Positions 47,956 to 61,723 of a stretch of 64,000 bases of DNA are shown piece after piece. Position 1 is the first letter of the stretch, and each line of letters opens with the position of its first letter. The notes under the pieces were generated by a model. It did not search any database and had not been told where the DNA came from. It worked only from the letters and a program-made list of their open reading frames with translations. This DNA comes from Nymphaea colorata (Eukaryota > Streptophyta > Magnoliopsida > Nymphaeales > Nymphaeaceae): positions 8,747,001 to 8,811,000 of the forward strand of contig NC_045148.1 in the NCBI RefSeq assembly GCF_008831285.2. The letters run 5' to 3'. The translations under genes and the position numbers were made by a program.

Positions 47956-48052
47956 ATGCCGGAGGCACCCAAGGTTAAGCCCGACCCAACCATGGTCCCT
48001 AAGCCGTTTGATCGGCTCAAGGAGGCACTGCAATACATTGAGGATGTGACCA
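47956..48052 (+). pseudogene. Truncated GH3 exon-1 fragment
   Basis: It starts with the GH3 ATG and encodes [10 protein letters not shown] through QYIEDVT, nearly the same as the first 32 residues of the intact gene. The homology ends abruptly at GATGTGACCA and unrelated sequence follows, with a stop at about 48160. An in-frame ATG inside the MITE end (47944) would extend it by four residues. It is non-functional as an enzyme. Confidence 0.9.
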
Positions 48053-48263
48053 CTTTCCCTTCTCAAACATTGTACATTTTGAAGCTTGCACATAGTGAGG
48101 TTAATGATGACCAACCAATCCTTGTGGTTGAATCATATAAACATTTCCTCAGCCTGACCTAAAATCTAGATTGGGTTTGAATCATTATGTTCGCCTGGAG
48201 TTGGTGTTTTATACCATTGCAAGAAAGCTCTGTGGACACCTATGTGCGTCCAAGAATCTTATG

Positions 48264-48276
48264 CTCTGATACCATA
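48264..48276 (-). mobile_element. Primer-binding site remnant of an LTR retrotransposon
   Basis: The minus strand reads ATGGTATCAGAGC, the classic sequence complementary to initiator-Met tRNA used by plant copia-type elements. An LTR would be expected at higher coordinates. The DNA just right of it (48277-48360) is AG-rich, with no clear LTR termini. The preceding 48053-48263 may be internal or leader sequence of the same element, which begins exactly where GH3 homology stops. Confidence 0.5.
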
Positions 48277-50238
48277 AAAGGAGAATGTAGAAATAGGAAA
48301 GAAATTAAGTGGTTTGATGAGAAAGAGAGAGAAGAGAGAAAGAGAGAGATTATCTATGTCCACTAGAATAAATTTTCTGTCTCAGTTTTTATGTTAATTT
48401 GCTTGAGGTTTCATTATATTTTATCTGTGTATCACAATTTGTTCACTCAGTTTCCTTTTTTTTTTGGATTGAGTGGGTTTTCAACAATTATGTCTTTTCT
48501 TAAGTGCTTGTTAATATTGGCAATGACACCTGTAGAACCTTTAGTTTCCTTATCTTTGGATTGTAAGGTTTATAGCAATTATCTTCTTTCTTAAAATTTA
48601 GCTTGCTAATATTGGCAATAACACCCCTATAGCTTATCCAGAAATGGAGCAGAGCCTTGTTTCCCCTCAAATTAAAATAAAAAATAAAAAAACTATATAC
48701 AAATTTCAAAAATGTTAGTTTAATCTAATAAAAGATTTGAAAAATTCTATTTCACCTCCTGTTGAAATTTTGAAATTACACAAAAAAAACTTGTGTCTGT
48801 TGCATGTTTTCCATTTTGAGCTGGATTCTTTTTCTTCATGGGACATTTGATATCCTTAGATTTGTGGATTGATATGGTATGATGTGCCAAAAGATTCACG
48901 ATAAAACCCATGGATCATTAACTAAAGATTTTAGGTCAGACTTAGGTTCCACACTTAGATCCTCATTTTATTTTTTACATTTATAAAATGATGGATTTAA
49001 GATTCGAAAGAGGAAGGGTTTGATCTTAAATCCATGGTTTTCAAACACTAAGGATCTTAAATTAGAGACTATCAAAGGCCCCCTCAATGTCTTCAACTTG
49101 TCCATGAATGCCTTCAACGTGTCCAACCTTATCGTCGCCTTTAATGTGAAGCTATCCTTAATATAGGGAGAGGTGGACAGAAAACACCAAGTTGGTGCCT
49201 TGTGCTTGGTGCTGTAGTTGTTTAGAGAGAGAAAGTTGTGAACAAGGGGACACAAAAAAGAGGGTTGACCACCAAGAACGAGGATTCAAACCCAAGGATT
49301 GGCTTGCCGCCATATCCGTTCTATCTCTTCCTGTCCCCCATACTCTCAACTCATTACTGTAGATCATGCGTTAAACAATGTTGTACAATTGGCTTTTTCT
49401 AGTGGGCACTCTCTCCATCAGGCAACCATGCTTCCAGCTACCTCTGGCGGCTCAGCCCCCGCGCAGAGATCGCACCATTTTTTCTCCATTTCCCACGGAC
49501 CCTCTTCTCCAGAGTCCCCAAATGGGCGAAGCTTCGATCACAGTGAAACTTGCCAAGTAGATTATAGACATTCTTTCGCAGGAGCTTTGTTATTAAGTTA
49601 ATATGTCATTGTTTTTTTGTTTTTCCAAGGACTGCATTAAGCATCCGTTTCAGCACAGAAATTCCCTCACTGGTACTTACATAAGCTGCAATTAATATGC
49701 ATATATATAATTTCTTTCCTCCTGTTCAGTGTACCTTTATTCTTTGACATCTTTCTTTGCCTTGTCCTTCGTCGTGTTATAGCATCTGATCAGGTGGATC
49801 ATAAAGTTTTAACTATCTTTTTTCAACTGGTAACTGTATATGTACTGAAACAACCAGACTAGCACAGAAACTCGACTTTGTTTGATCACTCACCATCAAT
49901 CAGCCATTTTCTCTTTCTTTAGCATAGTGGCCGAGCGGAGCAACCCCAACGCGTGAAACGCAAACAAGTTCAGCACTAAAAGAGAATTATGCGAAGATAA
50001 ACTTTAAGTACAATACCTGCTACTAATTTAAAGCATCTTTTGTATGATTAGCTAGAGCAATATGCCATGAAAAAGAAGGGTCTTGTTACTGTTAAAACGC
50101 ATTACAGCGTTCAATATTAAACCTCAAAAGCTTAAGCAGAAATTATGGGCCATGAGCCGAGCCCTGTTAGGTTTGTCAGTAAATGATTCAAGTCTGAACA
50201 AGTAGTATAATTATGTTCATTTGACTCATTCCCTAGGG

Positions 50239-50239
<1 letters not shown>
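48277..50239. other. Intergenic DNA with old repeats
   Basis: It contains a repeat-A-like copy (48636-48780) and a segment at about 49160-49340 with TTGGTGCC..TTGGTGC words and, inverted, GGGTTTGAATCC, which resembles a tRNA B box. Short frames at 49299-49601 show no known domain. No gene supported. Confidence 0.5.
48636..48780 (-). repeat. Dispersed repeat family A, diverged inverted copy 5
   Basis: Inverted, it reads TTTCAAAATTTCAACAGGAGG, AAATCTTTTATTAGATT, then TTGAGGGGAAACAAGGCTCTG. The AT-rich core and GAGG...AAGGCTC end suit family A, but divergence is high. Confidence 0.35.

Positions 50240-50282
<43 letters not shown>
50240..50282. repeat. (TA)n microsatellite
   Basis: About 21 uninterrupted TA units followed by a GA-rich tail (GGAGAGAGAGAGATAGAGAG). 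Confidence 0.95.
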
Positions 50283-50284
<2 letters not shown>

Positions 50285-50789
50285 AGAGAGAGAGATAGAG
50301 AGCTTGTAAAGCAGAGCCTTTTAACATAGAAATTATCGCACTTCAAAAAAAAAAAAAAGACTGGCTCACAATAACATGGCCTAGTTATTTTATTAGAGTA
50401 AGATTGGGAAGGGGAGCAAGACTGCCTTGAGGGTTAATACCCAGTGTAGCCACTGCTGGAACCATGCAACTTCCGCCATGGTTTTGATAAGAATATTTAT
50501 TGTCACCTCAGCGTGTATCATGGGAGACGGTGCTTTGCCTGCTGGCAACATGTAGGAATTGGTATAAAATATTCAGAGGAAGAAAGGTAAGATCCTGCAA
50601 GAGGATGGCATAATGAAGATCGCGCTCGTTTCTTTATTAACTTTTCTAAGTTGGTTTAATTATGACCTGAAAGCCATCTTGTGTCTTTCTTAGCTGTACG
50701 AAAGACATGTCACATGCATGCTTTTCCATTCTAATCAAGTTTCTTTTCTCCCTTAATTACTCTCTCAATAGGAAGCTAACACGAAAACT

Positions 50790-50791
<2 letters not shown>

Positions 50792-50857
<66 letters not shown>
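50792..50857. repeat. (TA)n microsatellite
   Basis: About 33 uninterrupted TA units. It creates the spurious poly-(Ile-Tyr) frame at 50707-50937. Confidence 0.95.
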
Positions 50858-50861
<4 letters not shown>

Positions 50862-51576
50862 TTCTAATCCAATCGATTTGCTTAATGTAACTTTAATTAA
50901 AGTAAGCGGACGCACGCTCTATTGGAGCTACATCTAATGAGTGCAATCAGGGGGCATGAAAATTTTTCAGGCTTAACGTAGTTACTTTTGTTTAATTTAA
51001 AATCTTATGGTAATGCTTATATTAATATTATAAGGTGACCGAAAACATTTTTAAAAGTGGCATTGCATGACTAAATCATGGAACAGTGGGATAACAATCA
51101 TGTGAAAACAGCAAACTATTGAGAAAGCGCGCTAACTTTCCTAGACCTTTGGTTTTAAGTAAGAGATTCGAGTCTTCAACTTTTGTGTTGAAAAGAGAGC
51201 ATAAAGGCGATAAATTCTTAGCGTGGGTGATCAATTTGGAGTTTGGATTTTCTCCTTTTCTTTTGAAGAAAAAGGAATAGTTAAAATAATAGTAAAACTT
51301 AATGAGTACGGCGACAGCAGCAGTTGCTGCTGTCAGGACAAAGAAACGCATGGCAATAAAAACTGGAAGCTGTAAAGAAGTGGTTACTAAGGCATGTATC
51401 TTGAACGGACAATAGAATCCTGATTTTCACACAATTACCTATCAGCGCAGTAGCTTGGAATTGTTGTTAAGTGTCTACGTTTCCTACCTCCTTCTCGTCG
51501 ATTTGTTGCTTCTTTAATTGAGTGCTCTGGCACTGGCTTCATATATGGAGGGCAATGCGATGAGCAGTTTCTAATT

Positions 51577-52113
<537 letters not shown>

Positions 52114-53356
52114 TCTTAACATCCTATATGCCTATATGGCTTATGTTACCTTATTAGACTACATTAAAATAACATGGATTAACCAGCATAGAATGCAGTT
52201 CTTCAGTTCTTATTTAATCTCTCCATTTAGATACTAACTTGTGAGGAATTCGTGTGTGTAATGTTTCAAAGTCTTCCATAAAATTGAGCAGCTGAACTAT
52301 TGATCTCAAAAACCAAGAGTATATACATCATGAACTTCCATGGCCAACATCAAAATGAGATAGGGAATAGGTATGACGTACAATGATGATGGATCCCACT
52401 GACAACACATCAGTTTTTGATATGGACCGATATGATAGGCATCCGATAAGGTTCTCGACACTAGATTTTTTTGCATATCAGATCAAATCTTTCAAATCTT
52501 TGATGTAACATGGCATGAGTAATAAAATCATCGAAGAACATGATCAACTGATCATCCATTTATCCACCATAACAAGCATGACTGAAACATGTCCACATGC
52601 ATGTGCAAGTGTTCTTGTATTTGAGGATTAGCTCGTAGTTCGGATCACAACACCATAGTATAGAATTATGCAAATCATTCGGGTACTTGCAACCCTTAGT
52701 GCACCATTCTAAGTTAATTCAGAGTTGAAATCCTATTGCTTATTATTATCGTTATGTATCATTATTATTAATTAAACTCTGAAATAATGCATTGGTTATA
52801 AGGTTGCTACACGTTGATTTGGTATAGAGCAGAAGAATTTACTAATTTTACCGTTGGAAACCAAATCATGCTTGTGGTAAGTAATTGAAGCCAATTTGGT
52901 TTAAGATTAAGCTAGCTCTCCCAGAAAAACTTTTGTTTAATTTCTTCTACTTGTTCACCATTCCTGTTCACCAACAGTATCCTAGGCTGCACGTTGTCTG
53001 GGATTTCTTCCAATTATGGCGATAGCAACCACAGACAGATCCAAATTTCATGATTTGCGGTACTCATTCTTCAGGATGCCCCACTATGTTTTCATGTGAA
53101 TAAGAGAATTTATGTGTGGTCTCAAAAAGAAGCAGTACTTTTTTGAGTCCTTGTCTGTGGATCCCGTTTGCTCAGAGTGACTTATTGTGTCTATCACACT
53201 AGCGCTTTTAACATGGCTTATTTTATCTCCTTCTTTTTCTTTCACTTTTATGAATTGTGACTTCATGGCTTTTAAATGTCAAAATGTGCTCCTGATCGAT
53301 GCCGACATTGCAAGAATGATTTAGGAACAACACTTGTAGTGGGTAGCTATCGAGAG

Positions 53357-53488
53357 AGTTTAATAAAGACCGAGCTGTGTTTACAAAAGATAGACAATAG
53401 AGTTTAATAAAGAGCGAACTGTGTTTACAAAAGACAGACATAATAGTTTAATAAAGACCGGAATGTGTTTACAAAAGATAGACAATAG
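53357..53488. repeat. Three 44-bp tandem repeats
   Basis: Units starting AGTTTAATAAAGA at 53357, 53401 and 53445 continue GTGTTTACAAAAGA-AGACA. The period is exactly 44 bp, with a few substitutions between copies. Confidence 0.95.
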
Positions 53489-56309
53489 ATTGGGTGATGC
53501 ATGGACAGCTCTAACAAAGACTACATTATGGCAACCAGTTGAACTAGAATAGATATAGATATCGTCATGTTATTACTGTTAGGAACGTTAAGTTCTCCCC
53601 TAAAGTACTTATGAACTACCGCTCTATTTCTTCCCTCAGACAGATCCATTTAATTGTCCATTTAAGCATCTTGTAAGCAGTGATAACGGAACAATTACAT
53701 GGGCACAGGCGTGGGAATGAAATGATGGGCATTCATTGGGAATTACATTGGTAATTTTTCAAATTTAGTTGATATCAAGACGGTAAAAAGACCCAAGCGT
53801 TGATTCCTGCATGCACAAGGCAATAAGAGATGCATATTATCTCAAATGAAGGGATGTATATTATCTCAAATGAGGTCTCTTTCGTAGCAACTGCGAATCA
53901 TGATAAGTAAAAAGAGTAATTAAAGCATAGTGCAAATTAGCTGATGGCAAACTTTTAAGCCAAACTCAATCACAAGCTGTTCAAATTAAAGAGATAATGT
54001 GGACCCTCTCTAAATACGGTTTTACTTTGGACGTGATAATATAATTTAAGTTGTTCAAATTTCATGTATAGACCGCATGAGTATGTCAAGTAAAGCAGAG
54101 CTGTGGGCGAACATTTCAATAACTTGCGATTATTCATTTAAGATGTGGAATTTTTCTCAAGTCTTTTTCTCAATTCAAATGCACTTTTCTGTTATTAAGG
54201 GAAAACCATGCTGATGAACAAAATCTTTACTTTGTCATGCATGCACGTAGCTGCCTCCAAGCTGCAAACGGTTCCATGGATGACCAACTAAATCAAACTC
54301 CATAGAGCCCCATGTTTTGCCTTGCAGATTAACCATGTGACTCAAACTGTATACAGGAGGCATTAGATTGTGGTCAAATCCCTATCGACAGAAAGATTAT
54401 TCACCCAACTCTTGGAGTGATTCCACTTCCATGTGATCACATGAACAGACTTTACTGCAAATTGATTGCCGAAAAGAACTCCGTCCACCTGGCTGTAGCT
54501 GTTCTAAATTACCTGCAAGGCATCAGAAATGCCGCTGACATATTAACTTTGAGATATGTGGGTCAGAAGTTGTGGTTCAGACTAGTCCTTTTCAGTACCC
54601 AGCAAAAGAAACGGGAAGAGTTGACATGACTTGACTACTGCACGGCACTACTGAGTCAGCTAGCCACACATAATGGTGGCCAAGGGAACACTTGATATGT
54701 CATTAATCTCTAGTTCCATACGAAGGACAGTACATAGCATGGCAACATCTGCTTTATTCCAAGAGCTGTGTACGTCACTATTCTTATCGAAAGTTTTTCT
54801 ATTTTCCCTCTTGCATACAGCGGGCCAGGATTCGTTATAGATCAAACCTAATTTCGACATTATTGTAGTCGAGGATGAAGCAAGCAACTGAGAGGAAATT
54901 AAGCTGATGTGAAAGTAAAAGACTAAGATGACTTAATAAGAATGTGAAGACTTCATATTTTGGCTTGGCCTTGTGGTTATAGTAACTGGGAGTTTAATTT
55001 GAAAACGGTTACTGTTCAGCTTAATCTGCTGCACTGTGATGATTTGCAGATGTTGAGTTCAGAGCCAACACAAGAGAGTGGAGTTGGGAGAGATATGACC
55101 AGAGACAGGGCGGTAGACCCCTGTTGCCCATCCTGCGGTGTCCCCCGTTCTGTTAGATGGTGGGTCACCTAGCATCACCCACATGCTTGGCCACACGCTG
55201 CTGTGAAGGATCAAAATTTTTCTGTTCCCTTATTCTTTTCATTCAGATATGATTCCAGGCATATGAATGAGAAAAGATTGGCATTTTTTAGGGGCCTCCC
55301 GTTCTGTTTTTTCGCTTTTGGCCATATGATGAAAGGGGGCCAAGAGACCAAATGCTGGTGGGGGCATCTAATGTGTTCTCAAAAGGGGGAAAACATAATA
55401 GAGAGTGAACAGTAAGGATCCTTATTAAAATAAGAGCAAAGGAACAGCAGCCTCCTGCTTCTACATGGGGCTATCATGAACCTACTTCCCAATGGCAATA
55501 TATTTCTTGGAGTGTTTTTAGGGGGTGTGGACCACTGATGTGTGTGAGAACCTAGGGGTTGCGTCAGAGCGGTTTGACTAGTGTTTGAATACGTGTCGAG
55601 TTTGGACTGTGGCTTCGCACTGACCATAGGTTTTACGCCCCTGTGGTGTCCAATGGTACACAAAACATGATAACGATGCATCATGTCTCCACGCAACCCT
55701 CACCACAGAAAGGGCAGCATTATTGTGTCCTTCTCTGGTACTCTCTCTGTCCTCCAAAAGCACAAAGCTTAATCTCTCTCTCTCTCTCACTCACACACAC
55801 ACATTGCTTTATGAAACTCAAAAAAGGGAGTGGAGCAGTGGGCGGGAACATGGCAGACGTACACCTATTTCAGTGTGCATAATATAAATTATAAAGATGG
55901 TAGTGCAGAATACTAATTAGAAACAGTTAAGAGAGATGCATTACGAAATTAAGACAGTCTATGAAACAATAAGACCGTCCATAAGATTAGATACCAACTA
56001 ACAAAGGCTTCATGCTCATCACTTCCAATCAACGCATGGCTTCATTCATTCAAGCCAGGAGACAAACAGTAAAAAATAAAAAGCAAAAAATTCATGTACT
56101 TTCATCTCTTGAAATCCATGGCCGCATATGCTTTTTGACATTCAATAACAAAAGAGATGGGAACCTTCCACCCTCTCTCTCTCTCTCTCTCCAGCATGAC
56201 CGGTATCAACAAGGGTTAACATGCATTATCACATCCATACAAGTACACCAACTAACTTGTGTTTTTGGTGTTTGAAGTGGACTTGCATAACTAGTCGAGA
56301 CCACCCTAA

Positions 56310-56545
56310 GGTGATGGCAGAATTGGTTAAAGCTGAAACTGATTACTTAAAGTCCTTCTAAAGGTCCGATGCAGTTAGTGAAGGTGAGCTCTTGTTCGAA
56401 TCTCATAGTTGCCACGCTGTTCACAAGCCAATGTGATAAAGAGTCCCCTCCCTTGTGAGCCCTCCTCTATTGCACTGGAATTGAGAAGGTACACTCAACA
56501 AAGAGGGTTCAAATTCAACCAATTTCATAAAAAACAAAAAAATTG
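56310..56545 (+). mobile_element. Possible tRNA-derived SINE
   Basis: TGGCAGAATTGGTTAAAG (56315-56332) fits the tRNA A-box pattern, and TTGTTCGAATCTC (56392-56404) fits a B box, about 80 bp downstream. An A-rich tail (ATAAAAAACAAAAAAA) follows near 56525-56541. No target duplication was confirmed. Confidence 0.4.
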
Positions 56546-57265
56546 GAAGCAAATTCCGCCAGCTGGAAAATCACAATCTTAAAGAGTTTCTTTTGTTTTC
56601 ACGATCAAGTGGTCTCATCCGAACCATTCTTTTCTCTACACAAGTGGTGGCGTCTACGCAAGTAGTCGCATGGTGGAGCACACCAAAAAGAAGCACCATT
56701 AACACTTATGATGGTGACCATTCATCACAAAAATTAAATGGTCGAACTTCCAAATTATATGACCTTCAGAATGTGATTTATCATATCACATTATATAATC
56801 TTGCTCTCCTTTTGAAAAGAGCACGGACAGTTCTATCAGCCCAGCCAAAGTGTGCATGGCATGCAGAACCTTGATAAACTGTCAAATGGGGACATGGGAA
56901 AGGAGGTGACTAGCACCATTATTGCTGCTGTACAATTTCATCTGAATTTTGATTCTCCATGTCCTTGATCGTGCAACAATCGACGGCCATCATTGTACCC
57001 CTTCCTCATGATTAAACGGAAGAACGAAAAAATAAACAAGAGAAAAAATGAAAAAGTAAAGGTGAAAGGATAGCATCTTTTTCCTTACAAGTATACTTTA
57101 CACAGGCTTTGTCTGCTTATCCAAGTGAAAGGATAGAACCGACCAAAACAGACAAGTGGACACTGTTGGAAGATAATCGATATGGGGACTCAATTAGACC
57201 AGCTTGCTTTTCTTTTACTTGAGGGTCTGGTGGAACATTTGAACAAGTGGACTAAAGAACAATAT

Positions 57266-57513
57266 AACTCTGAGAAGCAACTCAATTGATTACAGAATTT
57301 TCCAAGCAAGTGAAAATCAGTCTCCTTTCACTGTCAAAACGAGTTCTATTATCCCATATCAGCCGTTTATACTTGTTCATCCGTACTCTGAGAAGTAAGA
57401 AGCAAATCCATTGATCATAGATTTTTTTAAGCATGTGAAAAAGTTTGCATTTTTTATCCTTTCATAGTCGAAATAAGTTCAGTTCATCCCATATCAACAT
57501 TTTTCACCTGTTC
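57266..57513. repeat. Diverged tandem duplication of about 120 bp
   Basis: ACTCTGAGAAG, AATTGATTACAGA/CATTGATCATAGA, CTTTCACTGTCAAAACGAGTTC/CTTTCATAGTCGAAATAAGTTC and ATCCCATATCA occur in the same order in 57266-57384 and 57385-57513. Confidence 0.8.
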
Positions 57514-58517
57514 AGTACGTGTGAAAATGTTGTGGATAATAAATTTCATATTTTCTGGGCATATCTCATGTGAACATTTTATATTGACTATATTATAGAC
57601 AAACCGTACCAGAAGATTGTCATTCTTTCTCCAAGAACCTTCCACTCCTGTCAACATTGGATTCTCACCACTGACCGTTAGGAAGCTATGTCTCAGTGAT
57701 TAAAGATGCACATAGCCATAGGCATGCACTTGCAGATGTTTTCTTTGAATTAAAGTAAAAAACAAGAAGCTTAGTTTAAGGATCACGTGAAATCAAACGC
57801 ACTGGAAGTGAATGTAAAAAGCATGTTTTAGAAGATGATTCCATCGATTGGCACATTCCCTAGTGAAGTTTCACGCTCAAGTTGCTTTAGCCCAATACTC
57901 GCATTAACAGATACGGGGCAATGTATCTTGAATAATACTGTTTGCTGTTCTCACATAAGTCTTCTGAGTGATGCTTGAGAAAGAGATTATTTATATTATT
58001 TGGTGCAAGTTCTCACAATAACGGGATCTTGGATTTTGACATCTCTAGTCTATCCTCTACATGTTGGTTACATAAACAGCAAATATATCTATTCATTAAT
58101 CCTAGTGACTGACGACCCAATGGTACAGCCTTTTCAGGCCTTAATGACCAGTATTTCATTCATTGAGATGTACCATACCAGATAAATGCAGCAGCACAGT
58201 GAACCGTTTTCACTGATGAATAAGAGCAAGTTTTGACCATGAAGGACGCTAACGTGGCCAAAGATTTGTACAAGAATAGCCAGATACATTCTAGTGATAT
58301 CATACAGAAGCCTGTGGCACTGACAGTCGAAATGCACATGCACGGGTAGACATGCTTTGCATGACCCTACACAGGCAATGGATGCCAGGACCATCAGAAT
58401 TTAGGCACTGTTGGTCCAAGCAATCAACAGCAACAAATACAAGTACAAACAACATCAACAAGTGACTTTTATGTATGTAGACCCACATTTACATGTTAGC
58501 AGATTTCTTATCGTAAA

Positions 58518-58750
58518 GCTACAAGACAATCAAGGGTTTGTTCTAGATTCTATCCCAGGCATGGAGAAGCCCAGTACTAATTTCCAGCCAATGCATAACG
58601 CTACAAGACAATCAAGGGTTTGTTCTAGATTCTATCCCAGGCATGGAGGAGACGAATACTAATTTCCAGCCAATGCATAAAGCTACAAGACAATCAAGGG
58701 TTCCCACGCATGGAGAAGCCAAGTACTAACTGCCACCCTATGCAGAAAGG
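58518..58750. repeat. Three 82-bp tandem repeats, the third internally deleted
   Basis: GCTACAAGACAATCAAGGGTT starts copies at 58518, 58600 and 58682. Copies 1 and 2 share the full 82 bp, including TCTATCCCAGGCATGGAG. Copy 3 lacks about 20 bp after GGGTT and is more diverged at its end. Confidence 0.95.
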
Positions 58751-58772
58751 AACCATGTGGTTGCAGTTACTA

Positions 58773-58801
58773 ATCTCTCTCTCTCTCTCTCTCTCTCTCT
58801 T
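58773..58801. repeat. (CT)n microsatellite
   Basis: About 14 CT units. Confidence 0.95.
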
Positions 58802-61547
58802 CACGTGCACATGCAGAATATCTATGTGCTTGAGTAGCATAGCATGAGGTAGTAGACTTCACTAAAAGAAGATGATTGAAAAGATCCTAGCATGTAGGCC
58901 CATCTTTATCAAGAAAGGTAAAAAAAAGATATAAAATTCTAGAAGTAATAGTCCTAGTGAAAAACCAGTAATTCTCTACATATTTGTCCAAAATTCCCAT
59001 GCCTAAGCAAGGAAGAAGACAATGATAACCACATCAATACATAATAGTTTTCTTCCAGACTTATGCATATATTCTGCTGAAGAACAATCAAGGTTGCCAT
59101 AAATTCACAAAAGAACATGAGCATCCAACAACAATATTAGCCCAAAGAATATCTCAACCCAGTAACAGAAGAAGGTAATGACTTGCATCATCTTACTTCC
59201 AATGCTGATGAATTGTTGTGTTTTACAATGATACAGATGCTGCTCTCCCCTTTATTGAATATAATCACATGGCCTGGTATTATCTTCAGAAGATTTACTA
59301 AAATGTTGTCTTAAAAAATAAAGGGCAAAAGTGTATCTCCACATTTCTAAGTAATTCTAACATATTAGCCTCAATTAGCTTCTACAGAAAACAATGCAGA
59401 CCACTCAGGAATAACTATAATGGTTATGAAGCCGCTAGGGAGAAAGACATGCTAAAAGATGAGAAGTTTTCCTGGTCTATGGTGGCATAATTCTGAGGCA
59501 TGACAGGATGATACAAAAGATCTAAGCATTTTTGCACATACAATGTCCAGTGAGTTAAGAATAGAAGACATAACTATTAAAGTACGTCTATCATAAAGTT
59601 CCAACCGAATTGCATCTAGAATCTTCACCTGGTTAGAAATACGTTAATTAATGCTTTCTATGTCTTCATGTTTGCACAAGTTGGACGACTCATCCAATCT
59701 AAAATTTCAGTTTCCAAACAGGAGAAAAGGGACTAAGCTAAAGGCATTGGCATAAACCTGCTGTACAAACGCTCAACAGTGCAAGAGACAAGAAATAAAT
59801 GTAACTACTAGAAAGGAAATCCAGAACACCACCATCCAAATAGAAGCTACACTTAGTATAAGACCAGCTACTCTGTGCTTTTCACACCTTTTCCAAATAG
59901 AATAGATTGCTGGATAGGATAATCACAACATAATATGCATTAGGTTCCCAACGTAAAACCCGATGGATAGATGCATATGATTTCACATAAACATGTCACA
60001 TAAAAAGACAGTTGTCCCACAAACTCCTAGATCCAATAATGGAACAAATAAAAATTTTACTAAGGGACCATCTGATTGCCTCAAAATCTTTGCAATAGTC
60101 TATACATTCTTATAATCATATCATATAACTTTATTAGCTTAATGTTTCACCTATAATAACTTTATTCTTTTTTAATAAATTTTACTTTCAACTAGTGTAC
60201 AAAGCAGTGAACTTTCTAGTCATTCCTAAATCTCAATTGGGCTTTAAAGTATAAACTAAACCACAAAAAATGACAGCTATACAATAATCACATTGATTGA
60301 AATTCTTTATCATAATAAAACCATATATTTTATTTAATACGACCAATACTAACAACTGGAAAACAAAATCTTTTATTTTAATAGCCCCAATATTGACAAT
60401 TGGCATTCTCTAAAAAAGGAAACTCCGCCAACTAGCATCTTATCTTCATGTTAAACAATAAAAAAATGTATCAAGATTGCTCGGGATGACTCCCAAATAC
60501 ACAGTTACTTTCTATTGGAGGCATATGTCGCATACCCTTTCTTTATAGCTTGTACACGCTACACATTCTTAATGTCAAGTAGTAAGCAATGCTTCAGATA
60601 TTGTGTGAATACATGTCCTCTATGTTTCACATAGAACTGGTTGAGAAACACAAGGCAAAAAAAAGAAAAAAGATAGCAAGAAGAGCATGCAAAAGAGCGC
60701 ATTGGTAGATCCCAGAGTTCCGGTTTTCAAATTCACTCCTTGTGTACAAGCATATGTTTGCAAATCAGGAGAGATAACAGCAATGAAAATGGCAAAATAT
60801 GGAAATAAACCAAAAATCAGCTTCATTAAGAGACTAATCCAGAGTTCCACTCCCTAAAAAAAGTTGATATTAACTTCATCCTTTATTTAGAGTTAGAATC
60901 TGGCTGAGCAGGAAGACCAACTCAAGATCAAGGACAATGTCTGAGCAACTTCATTTAGAGGCCAACCATGCCGTAATGAAATTAAGCATCTTTAGGATAG
61001 TCAACAGTTTTCTGCACTCGCAGTGTGCTAAAGGAAATGCACTTGTTTGTCTAAATAACCAAATATTATTTCATTTATTTTCTCCAATTTATAAGGGATA
61101 ACTACAAATATTTCCAGCTAATTTATATGGTGGTTTTCATATTTTCATTGTGTTACATGGACACATTTAGGACATTTTTGCAAGTGTGAAATGCTGACAC
61201 TCAAACTGACAACAACAATTACACTCCTTCGATACTTGTTAATTGGTCGTGCCTCTTTCTTTTCCACATGAAAGGATGTTTCCCTTTCCTATCTAAATAG
61301 AAAACTGAGAGGATAGGGGTCAAGATGCTATTCCACCCCATTTTATTGGTCAGACAACAAAGGAAATACGTATACTGGCAGATTTATTTATTTTTAATGG
61401 CTTCAATGGAAGAATAGCTAAGAAAACACAAGTAATTCTATGGCACACCATGATAACTCTCATTAGCTCTCCTCATCGAATACAAAAGAGAGTGCATTGG
61501 ATGAGAAAGATAGAGAGACTTCCTTGGCTTCTCTCTCTCTCTCTATT

Positions 61548-61591
61548 TATCTATATACATACATTACAAGCATATATACATGCACACATAC

Positions 61592-61635
<44 letters not shown>

Positions 61636-61689
61636 ATCTATATATATACACATACATACAAGCATATATACATAGACAGACACACACAC

Positions 61690-61723
<34 letters not shown>

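Larger units (their letters stand above)
43828..48052. repeat. Giant inverted duplication (palindrome) of the GH3 5' region
   Basis: Read inverted from 45741 down to 43828, the left arm matches the right arm from 45769 up to 48052, block by block. The order is GH3 exon-2 fragment, repeat R, GC-rich block, GH3 core promoter and 5' UTR, then the first 32-33 codons of exon 1. The central loop is about 27 bp (45742-45768). Arms differ by a left-only block (44238-44855), a right-only block (46279-46977) and a MITE in the right arm (47618-47947); removing these leaves two arms of nearly equal length, about 1.3 kb. Promoter and 5' UTR segments look over 95% identical by eye, so the event is young. 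The left arm contains the real GH3 promoter and exon start; the right arm is the broken copy. Confidence 0.9.
52114..61547. other. Gene-poor 9.4-kb region
   Basis: No open frame matches a known family. It holds tandem repeats at 53357-53488, 57266-57513 and 58518-58750, a possible SINE (56310-56545) and CT microsatellites near 55766, 56172 and 58773. DNA from 59000 to 61450 is plain AT-rich sequence in which I see nothing. Confidence 0.5.

Noticed and set aside
49920-49985. tRNA-like A-box sequence (GTGGCCGAGCGGAGC)
   Set aside because: No B box or acceptor-stem pairing follows at tRNA spacing. No intact tRNA gene was found anywhere in the window.
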